DNA of 64,000 nucleotides from Epiperipatus broadwayi (taxonomy: Eukaryota > Onychophora > Udeonychophora > Euonychophora > Peripatidae), in assembly GCA_028023455.1 (NCBI GenBank), contig JAQFVV010006231.1, positions 9,562,036-9,626,035 on the forward strand. Direction: 5' to 3'. This document shows positions 25,231-36,300 of this stretch, piece by piece; positions within the stretch are counted from its first letter, which is position 1, and the number at the start of each line of letters is the position of its first letter. The notes under the pieces were generated by a model. The model was not told where the DNA came from. It saw only the letters and a program-made list of their open reading frames with translations, and ran no database searches. A program made the position numbers and the translations under genes.

Positions 25231-26390
25231 TTTGAAATGAGCATAATTCATATACTTGGAGTTTAAATGTAATACAAGGGATTTGAACACAGATTTTCAA
25301 GCTCCCTTCAGCTATCCACTTTATCTTATATAACCAACACACATGACCACACACATGTGAAAAAAAAAGATCTCCAATATTCATATTTTGTTCTGAACCA
25401 GCACTCATCACTTGATTCAGATCATCATCTCCCACACAATGCTTGGCTTATAGATAGCAAATCTTCAAAACTTTAATGGACAGGCTCCACTCCACTCCAA
25501 CCTCCAACTCTTCAGCCATCCATACTATTGAAAATCTGATGATGATATGCCCAAATCCTTTTTGATGCCAATATTATTGTCATGCCTATGTTGAGCTTCC
25601 AGTACTCTGACCCCTTAAGTGTAGGACATTGTCCATTCAAATACACAAAAAAGAGATGACAAGATAAAGACTAAATCTGTATGTAATATTTTTGAAATAC
25701 AAGCATAATTCATATATTTGGAGTTTAATGTAGTATAAGAATTTGAACATAGACTTTCAAACTTTCTTCAGCCATCCACTCTATTTCATATCATCAATAA
25801 ACATGACCACACACATGTGAAAAAGATAAATGATCTCCAATATATATATATATATCCCGCCTCCATATATATATATATACACACAGTATATATAATGTGC
25901 TCAGTTTATATTAATATAGTAAATCTTCAAACTTGAATGGAGAGGCTTCAATCTACTCCATCATTCAACTCTTCAGTCATCCATACCTTTGAAAATCTGA
26001 TGTTGGTATGCTAAATCCCTTATTGATACCAATATTATTGTCATGCCCAATGGACAGGCTTCAATCTACTCCATCCTCCAACTCTTCAGCCATCCATACC
26101 TTTGAAAATCTGATGTTGGTATACCTAAATCCCTTATTGATATCAATATTATTGTCATGCCCATGTTGACTTTAATCACTCTCACCCCTTATGTATAGAA
26201 TCATGTCCATTTCAAATACACAAAAGAGAATGAGATGGATACAGGCTAAATCTGTAATATTTTTGAAATACAAGCATAATTCATATACTTTTAGTTTAAA
26301 TGTAATATAAGGGATTTAAATACAGATTTTCAAGCTCCTTTAAGCTATCCACTCTTTCTCATATAGCCAATACAAATGACCACACAAAAT
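25231..26390 (+). repeat. Tandem array, about 460-bp unit, two and a half copies
   Basis: The unit start TTTGAAATA.. GCATAATTCATATACTT recurs at 25231, 25691 and 26262. The 571-bp second spacing is explained by an internal 113-bp duplication (AATGGAGAGGCTTCAATCTA at 25936 repeated at 26049). Each unit contains CATGACCACACACATGTG and, on the minus strand, GTTCAAATCCC-like sequence close to a tRNA B box, about 60 bp after a loose A-box-like stretch (TTGGCTATATGAG), so the unit may be tRNA-derived. (TA)n tracts lie inside the units. No coding frame. Confidence 0.85.
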
Positions 26391-26910
26391 ACATATATTG
26401 GAGATCATTTCTCTTTTTCACATGTGTGTGATATATGAGGACTTGAAAATCTGTGTTCAAATCCCTTACATTACAGAGTTAGCAAGTATCCTGCCCAACC
26501 CTCTTATGTGTATTTGAATGGACAAGGTTCTATACATGAGAAGTCAGAGTGACTTAATGTCAACATGGGCATCAACAAGGGATTTGGATGTACCATTAAC
26601 AGATTTTCAATGGTATGGATGACTGAAGAGTTGGAGGGTGAAATCTATTAAAACCTATCTATTAAAGTTTGAAGATGTGCTATTTTAATATAAACCAAGC
26701 CCAGATTATATATATATATATATATGTGTGTGGGGGGGGGAGGGAGACAATGTGGACCAACTGATGAGTGTTGGTTCAGCATGAAATATGTATATTGGAG
26801 AGCATTTATCTTTCTCACATGTGTGGTCATGTGTATTGGTCATAAGAGATAGAGTGAATAGCAGAAGGGAACTTGAAAGTCTGTGTTCAAATCTCATATT
26901 ATTTATTTTA
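26391..26910 (-). repeat. Inverted units of the 460-bp repeat
   Basis: From about 26391 the array switches orientation: GGAGATCATTTCTCTTTTTC is the reverse complement of the forward unit, followed by TGTGTTCAAATCCCTTACAT. A further inverted unit runs from about 26507 (TGTGTATTTGAATGGACAAG) to 26905 (CTGTGTTCAAATCTCATATT). It holds a (TA)n-(TG)n-(G)9 tract at about 26706-26741. The junction with the forward array is an inverted repeat. Confidence 0.82.
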
Positions 26911-28400
26911 GTAAACCTGTATACTTTCAATATATTGACAGTATATTAGATTTACAAAATAATTACTAAATTATATACTATCATTACAGTGTGTTTTTTT
27001 TAATATTACATACAAAAAGCGCAGAGGTTAAGTCTATTATATATATATATATATATGAGTTTATTGCAAAGTTTTTTGTTTTATTTCACTTGCAGTACTT
27101 AAGATTTGCCCATATATAAGCATTTGTGTTAGAAAGAATAAGTGGATTCATTTTATTGTTAACACTCGTAAAAGCGCACAATAGCTTGAATGGCTGATTT
27201 TAAATGTATTATATGTATTGAAACAACTATTTCAGGACAGCAATCTTGGCACACAAACAAACAGTAGTGGCTAAAACAGGTTTGGTAAAATAACAATTTT
27301 TAATTAATTAAATAGGTTTTAAAGTAATAGTATCAAAAATTTAAATGGCATATATTTAGGCACTATGTATACATAAATAGAATGAATATGTATGCATGAT
27401 TAAATAATTTTTTTTTTTTAAAAAAATTATATATATATATATATTGTGATCTCTCAATATAACTTTGTTTGGAAGAGACCCAGTAAGTAAAAGATTAACT
27501 GTTATAAAATGAAAATCAAAGCAAAAGAAACTGAAAACGCATTCACATATGGTTGGGTCTTTATAAGATTGTAAACCACAAAAATGCACTCACTCCAGAT
27601 TTTTAAACAAAATAAATAACCAATGTAAATATATAATTTCTCACAGATTTAAATATTGACTACTAAACTTTTAAAATATAATTTTTATAACATTTCAACA
27701 ATCATTAGTTTATTACTAAATGATTCCATACTTATATAATTTTGTTTTATTCATTTATTGACTACATAATCTTAGAATTTATATTAATAAATATTCATTA
27801 ATACTTATCATAATAATTATTTCAGGGCTTTTCTTTAATATAATAAACATTTATTACTATCAAGATGAATATGCTCATCAGGAATTTTTATGCATTCTAC
27901 TTTTAATTTATTGGATTCAAATAGCAAATATAATAAAATATTTAAGCAACCTTAAAAGAATCAGCAATGTGATGTCTTGACCGGAACTTAAATAGTATTG
28001 AAATGATGATTAAAGAATAATATATAATTCAATAAAAAATAACAAAATTGTTTATTTCATGTAAACAACAAAGCAAAATAATAATAATAATAAAATAAAA
28101 ATCATCACTATATAACAGCAAATATTAAAGATAAATATTTATAATATGCGTTATCTCCGTAGGACAAATATTAAAGATGTTTTCGACTCTTTTGAAGATG
28201 TACGTGGTGTATTAATTATATATATATATATATTTGATGTATAAATTGACGGTATGTGTGACAATACAATATACATGTTATAGGAGATGGATTGAAATAT
28301 TTCATCCCACTTTTACATTGAACATGTAATCGAATTAAGTATCTCAAAACTATAAATTTAATACTTACACATTTGTCACTTTCTTCATCTACTCGAGTTT
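26911..28400. other. AT-rich DNA; T/A-run palindrome; left target-site copy at the end
   Basis: Several (TA)n runs (27039-27055, 27428-27444, 28215-28232), a T-run/A-run palindrome at about 27408-27428 and an (AAT)n run near 28078-28094. Bases 28387-28400 are the left copy of the 14-bp duplication around the tRNA-derived insertion. No gene. Confidence 0.5.
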
Positions 28401-28510
28401 TTTTTTTTTTTAAGTATCATAGCATCGGCCGGGACGCGAACCCGCAACCCGGGCAACTGCCTGCAAATGCAAAGCAGTCGCACTGACCTCTCGACCACCA
28501 ATGCAAGACT
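28401..28510 (-). mobile_element. tRNA-derived short retroposon with target-site duplication
   Basis: Read on the minus strand, 28504-28421 folds as a tRNA. A 7-bp acceptor stem (GCATTGG with CCGATGC, one G-U pair) encloses a perfect A box (TGGTCGAGAGG) and a B box matching 10 of 11 positions (GGTTCGCGTCC). About 84 nt is long for a standard tRNA because of extra sequence before the T arm, and the anticodon arm (CTGCT TTGCATT TGCAG) is imperfect. Acceptor and T-arm sequences resemble tRNA-Gly. The fold is followed by ATGATACTT and an A-run. The 14-bp direct repeat ATCTACTCGAGTTT flanks it exactly (28387-28400 and 28511-28524). The poly-A end points to a LINE partner that uses A tails, not the RTE family here. 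It is a very short SINE or retroposed tRNA-like RNA. Confidence 0.85.
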
Positions 28511-28998
28511 ATCTACTCGAGTTTGAATTCAAATTTTATTATTATGAGGTTTATTTTACTAACATCTATGCAATAGAGTATTTAAATACATCCCCACCAC
28601 ACTAGTGGAACTGGCATATAAACTATATATCACAACAGCAAATCTCAAATCGTAATTTTCAATTAATCCTATCTTATATTTTAATACCTAGTATTTAGTG
28701 AACCAAATATAAATAACCTTCATTCTGAAAAATTTACTACTTATATTAAATTGTTTTTACTCAAATCTGAATCTAGAAATGAAATTTTAAAATAATTGTT
28801 AAAAAAATGCAATCTCTCTCTACTAACAAAAATTTAATGTGTATTCATTCTCACTTACTTATCATACTATATCCTTAAATATTGAATACAAAATATACTA
28901 CCCGGATTTTCAACGAAGCTTTATGGTTAGATTTGGTAATATTTACTATTCTAATAATTTCTTAAACTATTCATTAAAACATAACTAACCAATTCATC

Positions 28999-29776
28999 AT
29001 CATCAACCACTATCAATTCATTTCAAGATGGTCTCTCCAAGTTCAAATCATCTTCTCTGATCTTTAGTTTCTCTTCTCCACATCACCCTGCACACTTTCT
29101 TATTTCATCCATCCAACTCACATGTGGTCTCTTTATAGGTCTTTTATAATCTCTTGGAATCCAGTTTAAGATTTAAATTGTCCATCTATTATCATCTCTT
29201 CTAGCAATATGTCTAGCCCAACTCCACTTAAGTCTTATAATTTTTTCAATGAGGTCACTAACACCTGTGTTCTCTTATCTATATATTGCCTTTTCAATCT
29301 CTTCTTGTTACTCCTAACATGCATCTCTCCACACTTCTTTGATTGGTCTGAAGTCTCTGTATTGCTCTTCTATTAAGTGTCCAAGTCTCAGATCCACAAG
29401 TAAAAACTGCTAAAACACATTTATTAAAAATCTTTCTTTTCAAACATGTAGACATATTTCTTTTTCTATCAAGTTATTTCTACCAAAAGCACTCCAAATA
29501 AGTTTAATTCTATGATTAATTACATCCATTATGTTTCCATCTGTATTAATAATCTGACCAAGATATTTGTAGCTGTTAGCTTCTAACTCATCATAATCAA
29601 TCTTTATTTTCATTAATAATAATATAATTATTTAATAAATTATTTTGGAAACTAATCAATCTTTATTTTCATATTTTGAGAAAATCTATTGAACATTACT
29701 TTAGTCTTTTTTAACATTTATCTTTAGTCCTACTTTCATCTGATAACTCTTGCAATATTTCCTGCAGCTCTAAAAC
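28999..29776 (-). pseudogene. RTE-type LINE, 5'-truncated copy
   Basis: The reverse complement matches the last quarter of the 53-57 kb element, from the RT motif region just after FADD (GAGCTGCAGGAAATATTGCA at 29776) through the TYGSETWTL-like block to the family's 3' end at about 29003. It keeps the TGATGATGA tail (28995-29005). All endonuclease and most RT sequence is missing, as expected for incomplete target-primed reverse transcription. Stops and frameshifts are present. A 9-bp TAAAACATA occurs at both edges (28975, 29771) and may be the target-site duplication, though at the right edge it overlaps element sequence. A 59-bp insertion sits inside it (see 29595-29672). Confidence 0.93.
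29595..29672. repeat. 59-bp insertion in the RTE copy, flanked by 19-bp direct repeats
   Basis: AATCAATCTTTATTTTCAT occurs at 29595-29613 and again at 29654-29672, with 40 bp of AT-rich sequence between. The intact family sequence has it once, so this is an insertion with target duplication or a templated repair product. Confidence 0.85.
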
Positions 29777-30297
29777 ATACATAGTTCATATAAAGTTTGT
29801 ATAGCAATCCAATATTGAACATTCCCAAATTTATATACGATAGGACTGGCAAACGACAATATATTTAATGATTTGTAGCACTATTATTCAACTTAATTGA
29901 AAATTAAAATTATCACAATCAAATTAATCCATTTTGGAAAATATTTATCTCAAATATTAAATGTATAACTTGAATTTCTTTAATCTCCTTAATTTGCATG
30001 TATAAACACATAAAATCTCTGTATAACTCTTTAACAAAACAAGTATTCTGGTCACTATATCGCTTTCACTGCTTATAATGTTTTAAAGAAAATTATTTCA
30101 ATCGTTTCTATTCAATAACAATATATTATTTATTCCTTTATATATGACACACTTCCAATATCCTTCGCCAAAAACTTCTTTTACTGGATAAGATTCTAGG
30201 ATAATCACTCAAAATTTTATTGGAACAGATTTTAAAAACATATACTTTTGAAATTTGAGAAACGCAATTTAATTTGATCCTTGAACGTTCTCTATCA
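29777..30297. other. AT-rich DNA, no gene seen
   Basis: No supported feature. Confidence 0.5.
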
Positions 30298-30600
30298 TTA
30301 GATTTCCAATGAAATGGAAGACTGAAGAATTGTGGGTTGGAGTAGTTTGAAGCCTGTCCATTAAAGTATGAAGATTGGCTATCTTAATATAAAGCTGAGC
30401 ACTGGTTATATATATGTGTGATGGTTTTCTGAACCAGCTGATGAGTGCTGGTTTAGCATGAAATTCGTATATTGATGATTATTTATCTTTTCAACATCTG
30501 TGTGATCAGGTGAATCAGCAATGTGAGATGGCAAGGAGAATTGAGGCGCGTGTAAAAGTCTGAGTTCGAATTTCGCATACATTATATATATATATATAAG
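30298..30600 (-). repeat. Single dispersed copy of the 460-bp repeat
   Basis: Same orientation as the inverted units at 26391-26910. GACTGAAGAATTGTGGGTTG (about 30320), GAACCAGCTGATGAGTGCTG (about 30431) and GTCTGAGTTCGAATTTCGC (about 30559-30577) match those units. The last has GTTCGAATTTC, nearer to a B box than the array copies, supporting a tRNA-derived origin. It ends in a (TA)n run at 30583-30598. Confidence 0.8.
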
Positions 30601-33042
30601 CAGGTTTAAGCCTGTATAATTTATTAATTTAATCCTTTAAATAAATTTTAGGTCGGATGTTGTAGAATTTCAATATTGCAAATTTCAAATTTTCTTAATT
30701 GAAAATTTAAAAAAAAAAGTTTTTTTTTTTTTTTTTACTTGAAAATATATCCATCACTGTTATTGAAATGAAGTAGAGACTTGACTCTATCTAGGGCAGA
30801 CTCCTAGATAATGTTTTTCTATCCCCCATCGTCTTCGAATAAGTAGGTATAAAATTGACGACTTTGGATAAAAGCATGATTGATCTTACACTACACTGAA
30901 ATTTTATAGATTGACCTTTCATTTTAATTTACTGGTATTTATAGGTTTTCTCTTATGACATTAAAATTTTCGACAATGCTTCTCTCCTGATAGTTGATTT
31001 CCGGAGTGTCTTCATAATACTATAAATATCAGATGAGATCCCATAGGTTTTTTTTTCTCAATGGGCGGGAAAGTGTATTCATTTTGTAACATAAACAATA
31101 AAATAATAAAAAATGTTTAACATCAATTTTTTATAAACAAATAAATGAAAATACATTTATCCATTTATTAACAAACTTTATTGGAGCAATAAATTTTTGT
31201 TAATAAATATTATTCAAATTTTATTAATATTTTAACATCAATAATTTCATTATGTTTTATATTCTGTTATTTTAGAATTATTTATTAAATCTAAACATGC
31301 AATTATCTCAGATTTCAGTAATTATTTCATCAATCTTTCTAACACATTTTTCTAATTTTGTGAATATTATTTAAAACATGCGCCTGCACATTTATACGAA
31401 AATGAACAAAATTTTATTTATTTCTAATTACGGGCACTTCTGTTAATTTAATCGACATTTTGAATTTGTTATAAATATTCCAATTTAGCAAAGTTTAACT
31501 ACTTATGACTTCACTGTTTATTCGCAAACAATATTCTACGTTTACCTAGATTTATAGCCACCTCTAAAACAACTCACTAATTGTTTGTTAAATTGTTATA
31601 TAGAAATGCCATATTTAATATTTAAAAATATTCAAAAACTAATATTTAAAATCTAAAAAATAAAAACGATTATCCCCTTGCACATTGATTTTATGAAAGT
31701 TGATCTTGGGTTTTACACCTATCACTTGATCTTCCTATCTATTGCGAAATATATAATCAATAAAATTTTTAAAACAATTCATATCCTGTAGACCATAATA
31801 GCAGTGGACCAAAATATAATGCTACAATATATATGATTATACTTGAGTATAAAGGTTTCATTTCACTCCGAATTACCACTAATGTTGGCAAAGGTATGCT
31901 TATAAATATCCGAGCTACCAAGAATAGATGGATTCATTCTATTTTTTGTTTAACATTTAGAGTGCTTTTAAGTCATAGCCTGAAGGAGCCTTTATTTACA
32001 TATACATTGAGCTATGTTTAATTTAAAGTTTATATAGTCATATATGTCCATGTATCTGTAATATGAATATAATTAAAAATTTTGACATATAGATGAATAT
32101 ATATATGAGATTATATATAATTGAACATATTTGTTTCCTTTATGAATATTATTTAAGCATTATATATTTACAATTTAATATTTTTATAAATAATCTACAA
32201 CAATTTTTAATTCTTTTTGGTTTAAACAAAACTTTGCATATGTTCTAATGGTGTTTGTTTTTCTGAAGATAGCTGAAGAGATATAGCAGAAAAGTAATTC
32301 AAATAATTTTTTTACAATTTTTTAAAACAAGTAGATTATTATTAATTCAAAAAATGTGTTAAGAATTCTGTTTTGAATTCTGAATATTAGTGAAAAGGCA
32401 CCAAAAAACTCAAATACAAACCTGTGAATAGACTGCAAGATAAAAACTCCTCACAAACCTCTATAGAATAATATTGCAAAAGGTCTTGCATTACTTAACA
32501 GGGTTGCTAACTAGTGAATTGTAAGGATTAGTGAAGTATTACATTTGTTTAACCCTCTTGTTAAAAATAATTAGATTCCCATTTATTGAATAACATTCCC
32601 ATTTATTGAATAATATTTGAGTTGGCTACAGATATGAAAAAGTCCTCAGACTGAAGGAAATTTAGAGAAAAAATGCCAAGTTATTGTTGGTTTGGATTTG
32701 AATTGCTAATTGTAGTTATGAAAAATGGATATGCTAATTTCTATACCAAGAGAGCAGGTTATTATTTTTAAAAGACAACTTATTACAAAACTACATTGAA
32801 TAATACATTGCCATATTATATGTTGCAAAATTTCAATCTATAGATGGATAAGTTAAATTCATATTATTCAATATTTACTCATACCCAATGTGTCCTAGAG
32901 AAAAATTAATGATAGATTCTTTCAACTTTCCTGAAGTACCTTCTCTAAATCAATATGTCTACCATAGCAATAAAGTAAAGTGCTAGCATGTCTGGATTAT
33001 GAGTTATGATGTAAAATATATAAATATATTTCATATGTCAAA
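30601..33042. other. AT-rich DNA; small tandem duplication
   Basis: A-run/T-run junction at 30710-30736. ATTCCCATTTATTGAATAA is present twice in tandem (32575-32614). Otherwise nothing recognisable. The stretch 30240-31700 keeps somewhat more CpG than average for the window. Confidence 0.5.
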
Positions 33043-33113
33043 GCGTTGACTAAGAAGCGAATGTGGGCTGTCTGCTTGGAAGGCAACTACGCTAGCTGCT
33101 AGACCATCAACAC
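33043..33113 (-). pseudogene. tRNA-Gly(UCC) pseudogene or tRNA-derived repeat
   Basis: Read on the minus strand, the 71 bases begin GTGTTGATGGTCTAGCAGCT and end GTCAACGC. The acceptor stem pairs at all 7 positions (GTGTTGA with TCAACGC, one G-U). The anticodon arm TTGCCTTCCAAGCAG carries TCC, matching animal tRNA-Gly(UCC), as does the 71-nt length. The T arm is eroded (CATTCGCTT where GGTTCGATTCC is expected), so it is unlikely to be functional. The flanks are similar AT-rich runs (ATATAAATATATTTCATAT before, ATATAAAATATATTTTTCAT after), possibly a diverged target-site duplication, which would make it a retroposed copy. Confidence 0.85.
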
Positions 33114-33202
33114 TTGACCATATAAAATATATTTTTCATATCTTAATCTATGATGATACATTGCACTAATATTAAAAGTTGATTAAAATTAGAAATATTT
33201 AT

Positions 33203-33322
33203 ACTGAAACATTTGAAATGATTCAGATTGTGTGTGGCAGTGAAGCTATGAATCACAAAATTGTTTTCAAGTGGATTGTAAGATTTCATGATGGAAGGGT
33301 GAGCTTTGAAGATAATCTATGA
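33203..33322 (+). pseudogene. mariner-type transposase N-terminal remnant
   Basis: A 39-residue frame reads TETFEMIQIVCGSEAM, then IVFKWIVRFHDGRVSFED, then a stop. This matches the N-terminal helix-turn-helix region of mariner transposases (the family embedded in SETMAR), where ..TF.ML...YG.EA.S...VF.WHKRF..GR.S.EDD..SGRP is typical. The tryptophan, RF and GR.S.ED positions are kept; the following SGRPS is changed to KYETLS after the stop. The catalytic DD34D domain and terminal inverted repeats are not visible nearby. It is a short, dead fragment. Confidence 0.8.
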
Positions 33323-36300
33323 AAGTATGAAACACTGTCATATTTCATGTTGTAATTCGTGAAGCAGATCTGATGATGATGCCTTAAAATTTTTGTACTG
33401 AATAACTAAACTAATCAGTATGAAATATAATTAGTGATATATCCTTCAATATGCTCTTGTATTAAGCTTTAGAACACAGCAATAAACTTTTATTTAAAAT
33501 TGTAAAGTAATAATATTTTAAAAAATATAATTGAATAGTCCATAGTGCAAGAGTTCACATATAATTAGAGCACCAAAAATGAGTCAAGTTGCAGTCCATA
33601 CTTAACTTTTACAGTCCGCCTTTTTATTATTGCATTAAGTCAAGCCAGTGTAGATATAAAGATTTAGCATCAAAAACAGCATCCACAAATGATGTTGCAT
33701 AATCTATTACATATATTGTTACTAGGAAAAAATATTAACATTTATTATTTTCTAAATTAATAAAATTCTTAAATAATTAACCTTAATGGGAATTTTAATG
33801 ATTCTTTCTTTTTTTTTTTTTTTAATGCATAGGAATAATTTCATTAGCGATTTAATAAATCTACTTTGTTTAAGTTATTAATTTACATAAAATTCTTTTA
33901 TTGCTTTCTTTAAACACAATTTAAAATAAATCATTAAAGGGATACATTATTACAATAAAATGTATTTTTTAATATTAAATAAAACAGACGTTTAAAATGA
34001 ATTTGAATTTTTATACATACAAATCCAATTTTTGATATAAATAATGCTGATAAGAAACTAGTTTTCATTAATATTTTTTTGCCTTTTAAATTATTTAACA
34101 ATTTTTCCAATTTAATTTGCTTCATGTGAAATGAAAGCTATTTTTTTTGAGTAGTCATGTTATGTCATATTCAGGTGGGGAAGGGGGGTGTAATGTTAGA
34201 ATTTGATTTCAATGTGCATAGTATTAATCAATTGATTTATTGCTCAGGCATTAATAATAAGCTCAATTACTAGAAGAGTCAGAATCATGCAATGATCCAT
34301 GGTTCTACGCTCCATAATTGTCCACTCTACCATTACTAATGTAAAACACATAAGTCAATGTGCATTATTTTAATAAAGGTGGTCTGTGAACCGTGGATCT
34401 TGAATTCCATGACTACCCCTATATGATTATACCAAACTACATATGGTGATGAGCGTTAAATGATGGAAATGAGCCATAGCAATTCTACAATCTGCTACTC
34501 TATTACTGTACCAAGCCATGCAGGGTGACAAGCACCAAACATATATTAACATTTATAATGAAAATAAAAATTATATGTGGGTTTTGATACTGTAATAGCT
34601 TAGTGCTTTTTTTTTTAAAAAAAAATCTGGATTATAAAAGGAAACAGATAATAGCAAATATTAACCAAGATATTCATTAGTCCAGAAAATTTTTGTACAA
34701 TAACATTTAAATATGCTTATTTATTAAATACTTAAAACTAAGCAAAACATATCATTTTGTATGCAATCTTTCTATCACAATATGACTGGAGAAAAAAAAA
34801 TGCCAAAAAGTAAATCATGATTAACATAATATGATTGACTGGTTACCCAGAAAAATGATAAAAAACTCACAACTTAATGATTCTTGATGAAGAAGGCACA
34901 AATATCTCTATTTAATAGTAGAATGGAATTGTTATAAGTCTGTCATTTTGTTCAAATATCAGATGATCTCCTGAGAAAATAATCATAAATTTATTATTAT
35001 TATTTTATTTCTTACTTTCTTTGGAATTACCTTAAGTATATCATAGCTTCTCTAACAAGCATAAGAGTGCATAATTTTTGGGACCATATTATTAGTTATA
35101 AATGATGTTAATGAAATAATTAAAAAGTAGGAAACGTACTATTATATATTTTGCAATAATAAGCCTTATTTTAAAGTGAATTAATATATATATATAATAT
35201 TTTATGATAAACATTTTAATTTTCTATACACTATTTACTATCCCCAAAAAATAATTGTTTCTTTAGCCATAATTGGGCTTTTTATATTTAACTTGAAATA
35301 AAGCACAGTGTGTCCAAAAATCAATTAAGTACTAATTGAATTAATTATATTTCTGGAAACACCATGCTTTAATAAATATAAAAACACATCTCAATTCTGG
35401 TTGAAAAAAAACAAACAACAACAATAAACAATTATTTTTTGACTTTATAGTGCACAGTAAATAAAAGCATTTATTGTAAAATATTTTTTATATATTTTAA
35501 TTTTTTCTTATTCAGACATTTTTTGTAATTATTTTTTTAAAATGAAGCATAAAAACATTGTAGTTATACATTTTAAAGGAAATTCACATTACATTAAAAA
35601 TTGATTCTGAGATTATTTAATTTGTGAAAGAAACATTGGAAAAAAAAAAGGCATAAACAAGAGAAAATAAAATTTCATCCGTTTTAAAAGATGCAATTTC
35701 TACAATCAATTGAAAGTAACATTTGTTTTTATTTCTATTTTAATTGATTGTTAATAATTTTTAGTAAATCACATTAAAAAATGTTTAAAAAATATACTTC
35801 CCTCTGGTGTGCATCACTGAAAATTTACTGACCCAATCAATTAAGAGGACCAATCTAAAATCTTTCATTATCATACTGCACTGCCATAATATTTCTAACA
35901 TATGTACAAAATTTTAAGGAAATTCATTTGATAGAAGTCTATTAAATTTCGATTACAAAATTTATCCTAAACAAACAAAAGCAGACAATTTTTTAAATTT
36001 GCCATTTTATTATTAGAGTATAGTAGCATCTTTGTTGTTAATGATAAACATCAATAAATAAAATAAGCTTTTGTTTGTTTACAAATGCATAATCAGAGAC
36101 ATTTACTTCTATTATATATTTAACATGTAATAATGGTATACTTATAAAACAGTGATTTGAAGACAGAATAAGTACATTGTTAATTTTTAAAATGTATATT
36201 TCTTTAGTTATGGTAAAATATGAATATAAATTTAAAAATAAATTTATAATTTAAAACATTAACGTTTCGATAGTAATTAAGTTAAATTTTTTAGATGTAA

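Noticed and set aside
26648-26930. Two overlapping minus-strand frames of 60 and 74 residues
   Set aside because: They run through the (TA)n-(TG)n-(G)n tract of the 460-bp repeat and encode runs of IYIYIY and P; repeat translation, not genes.
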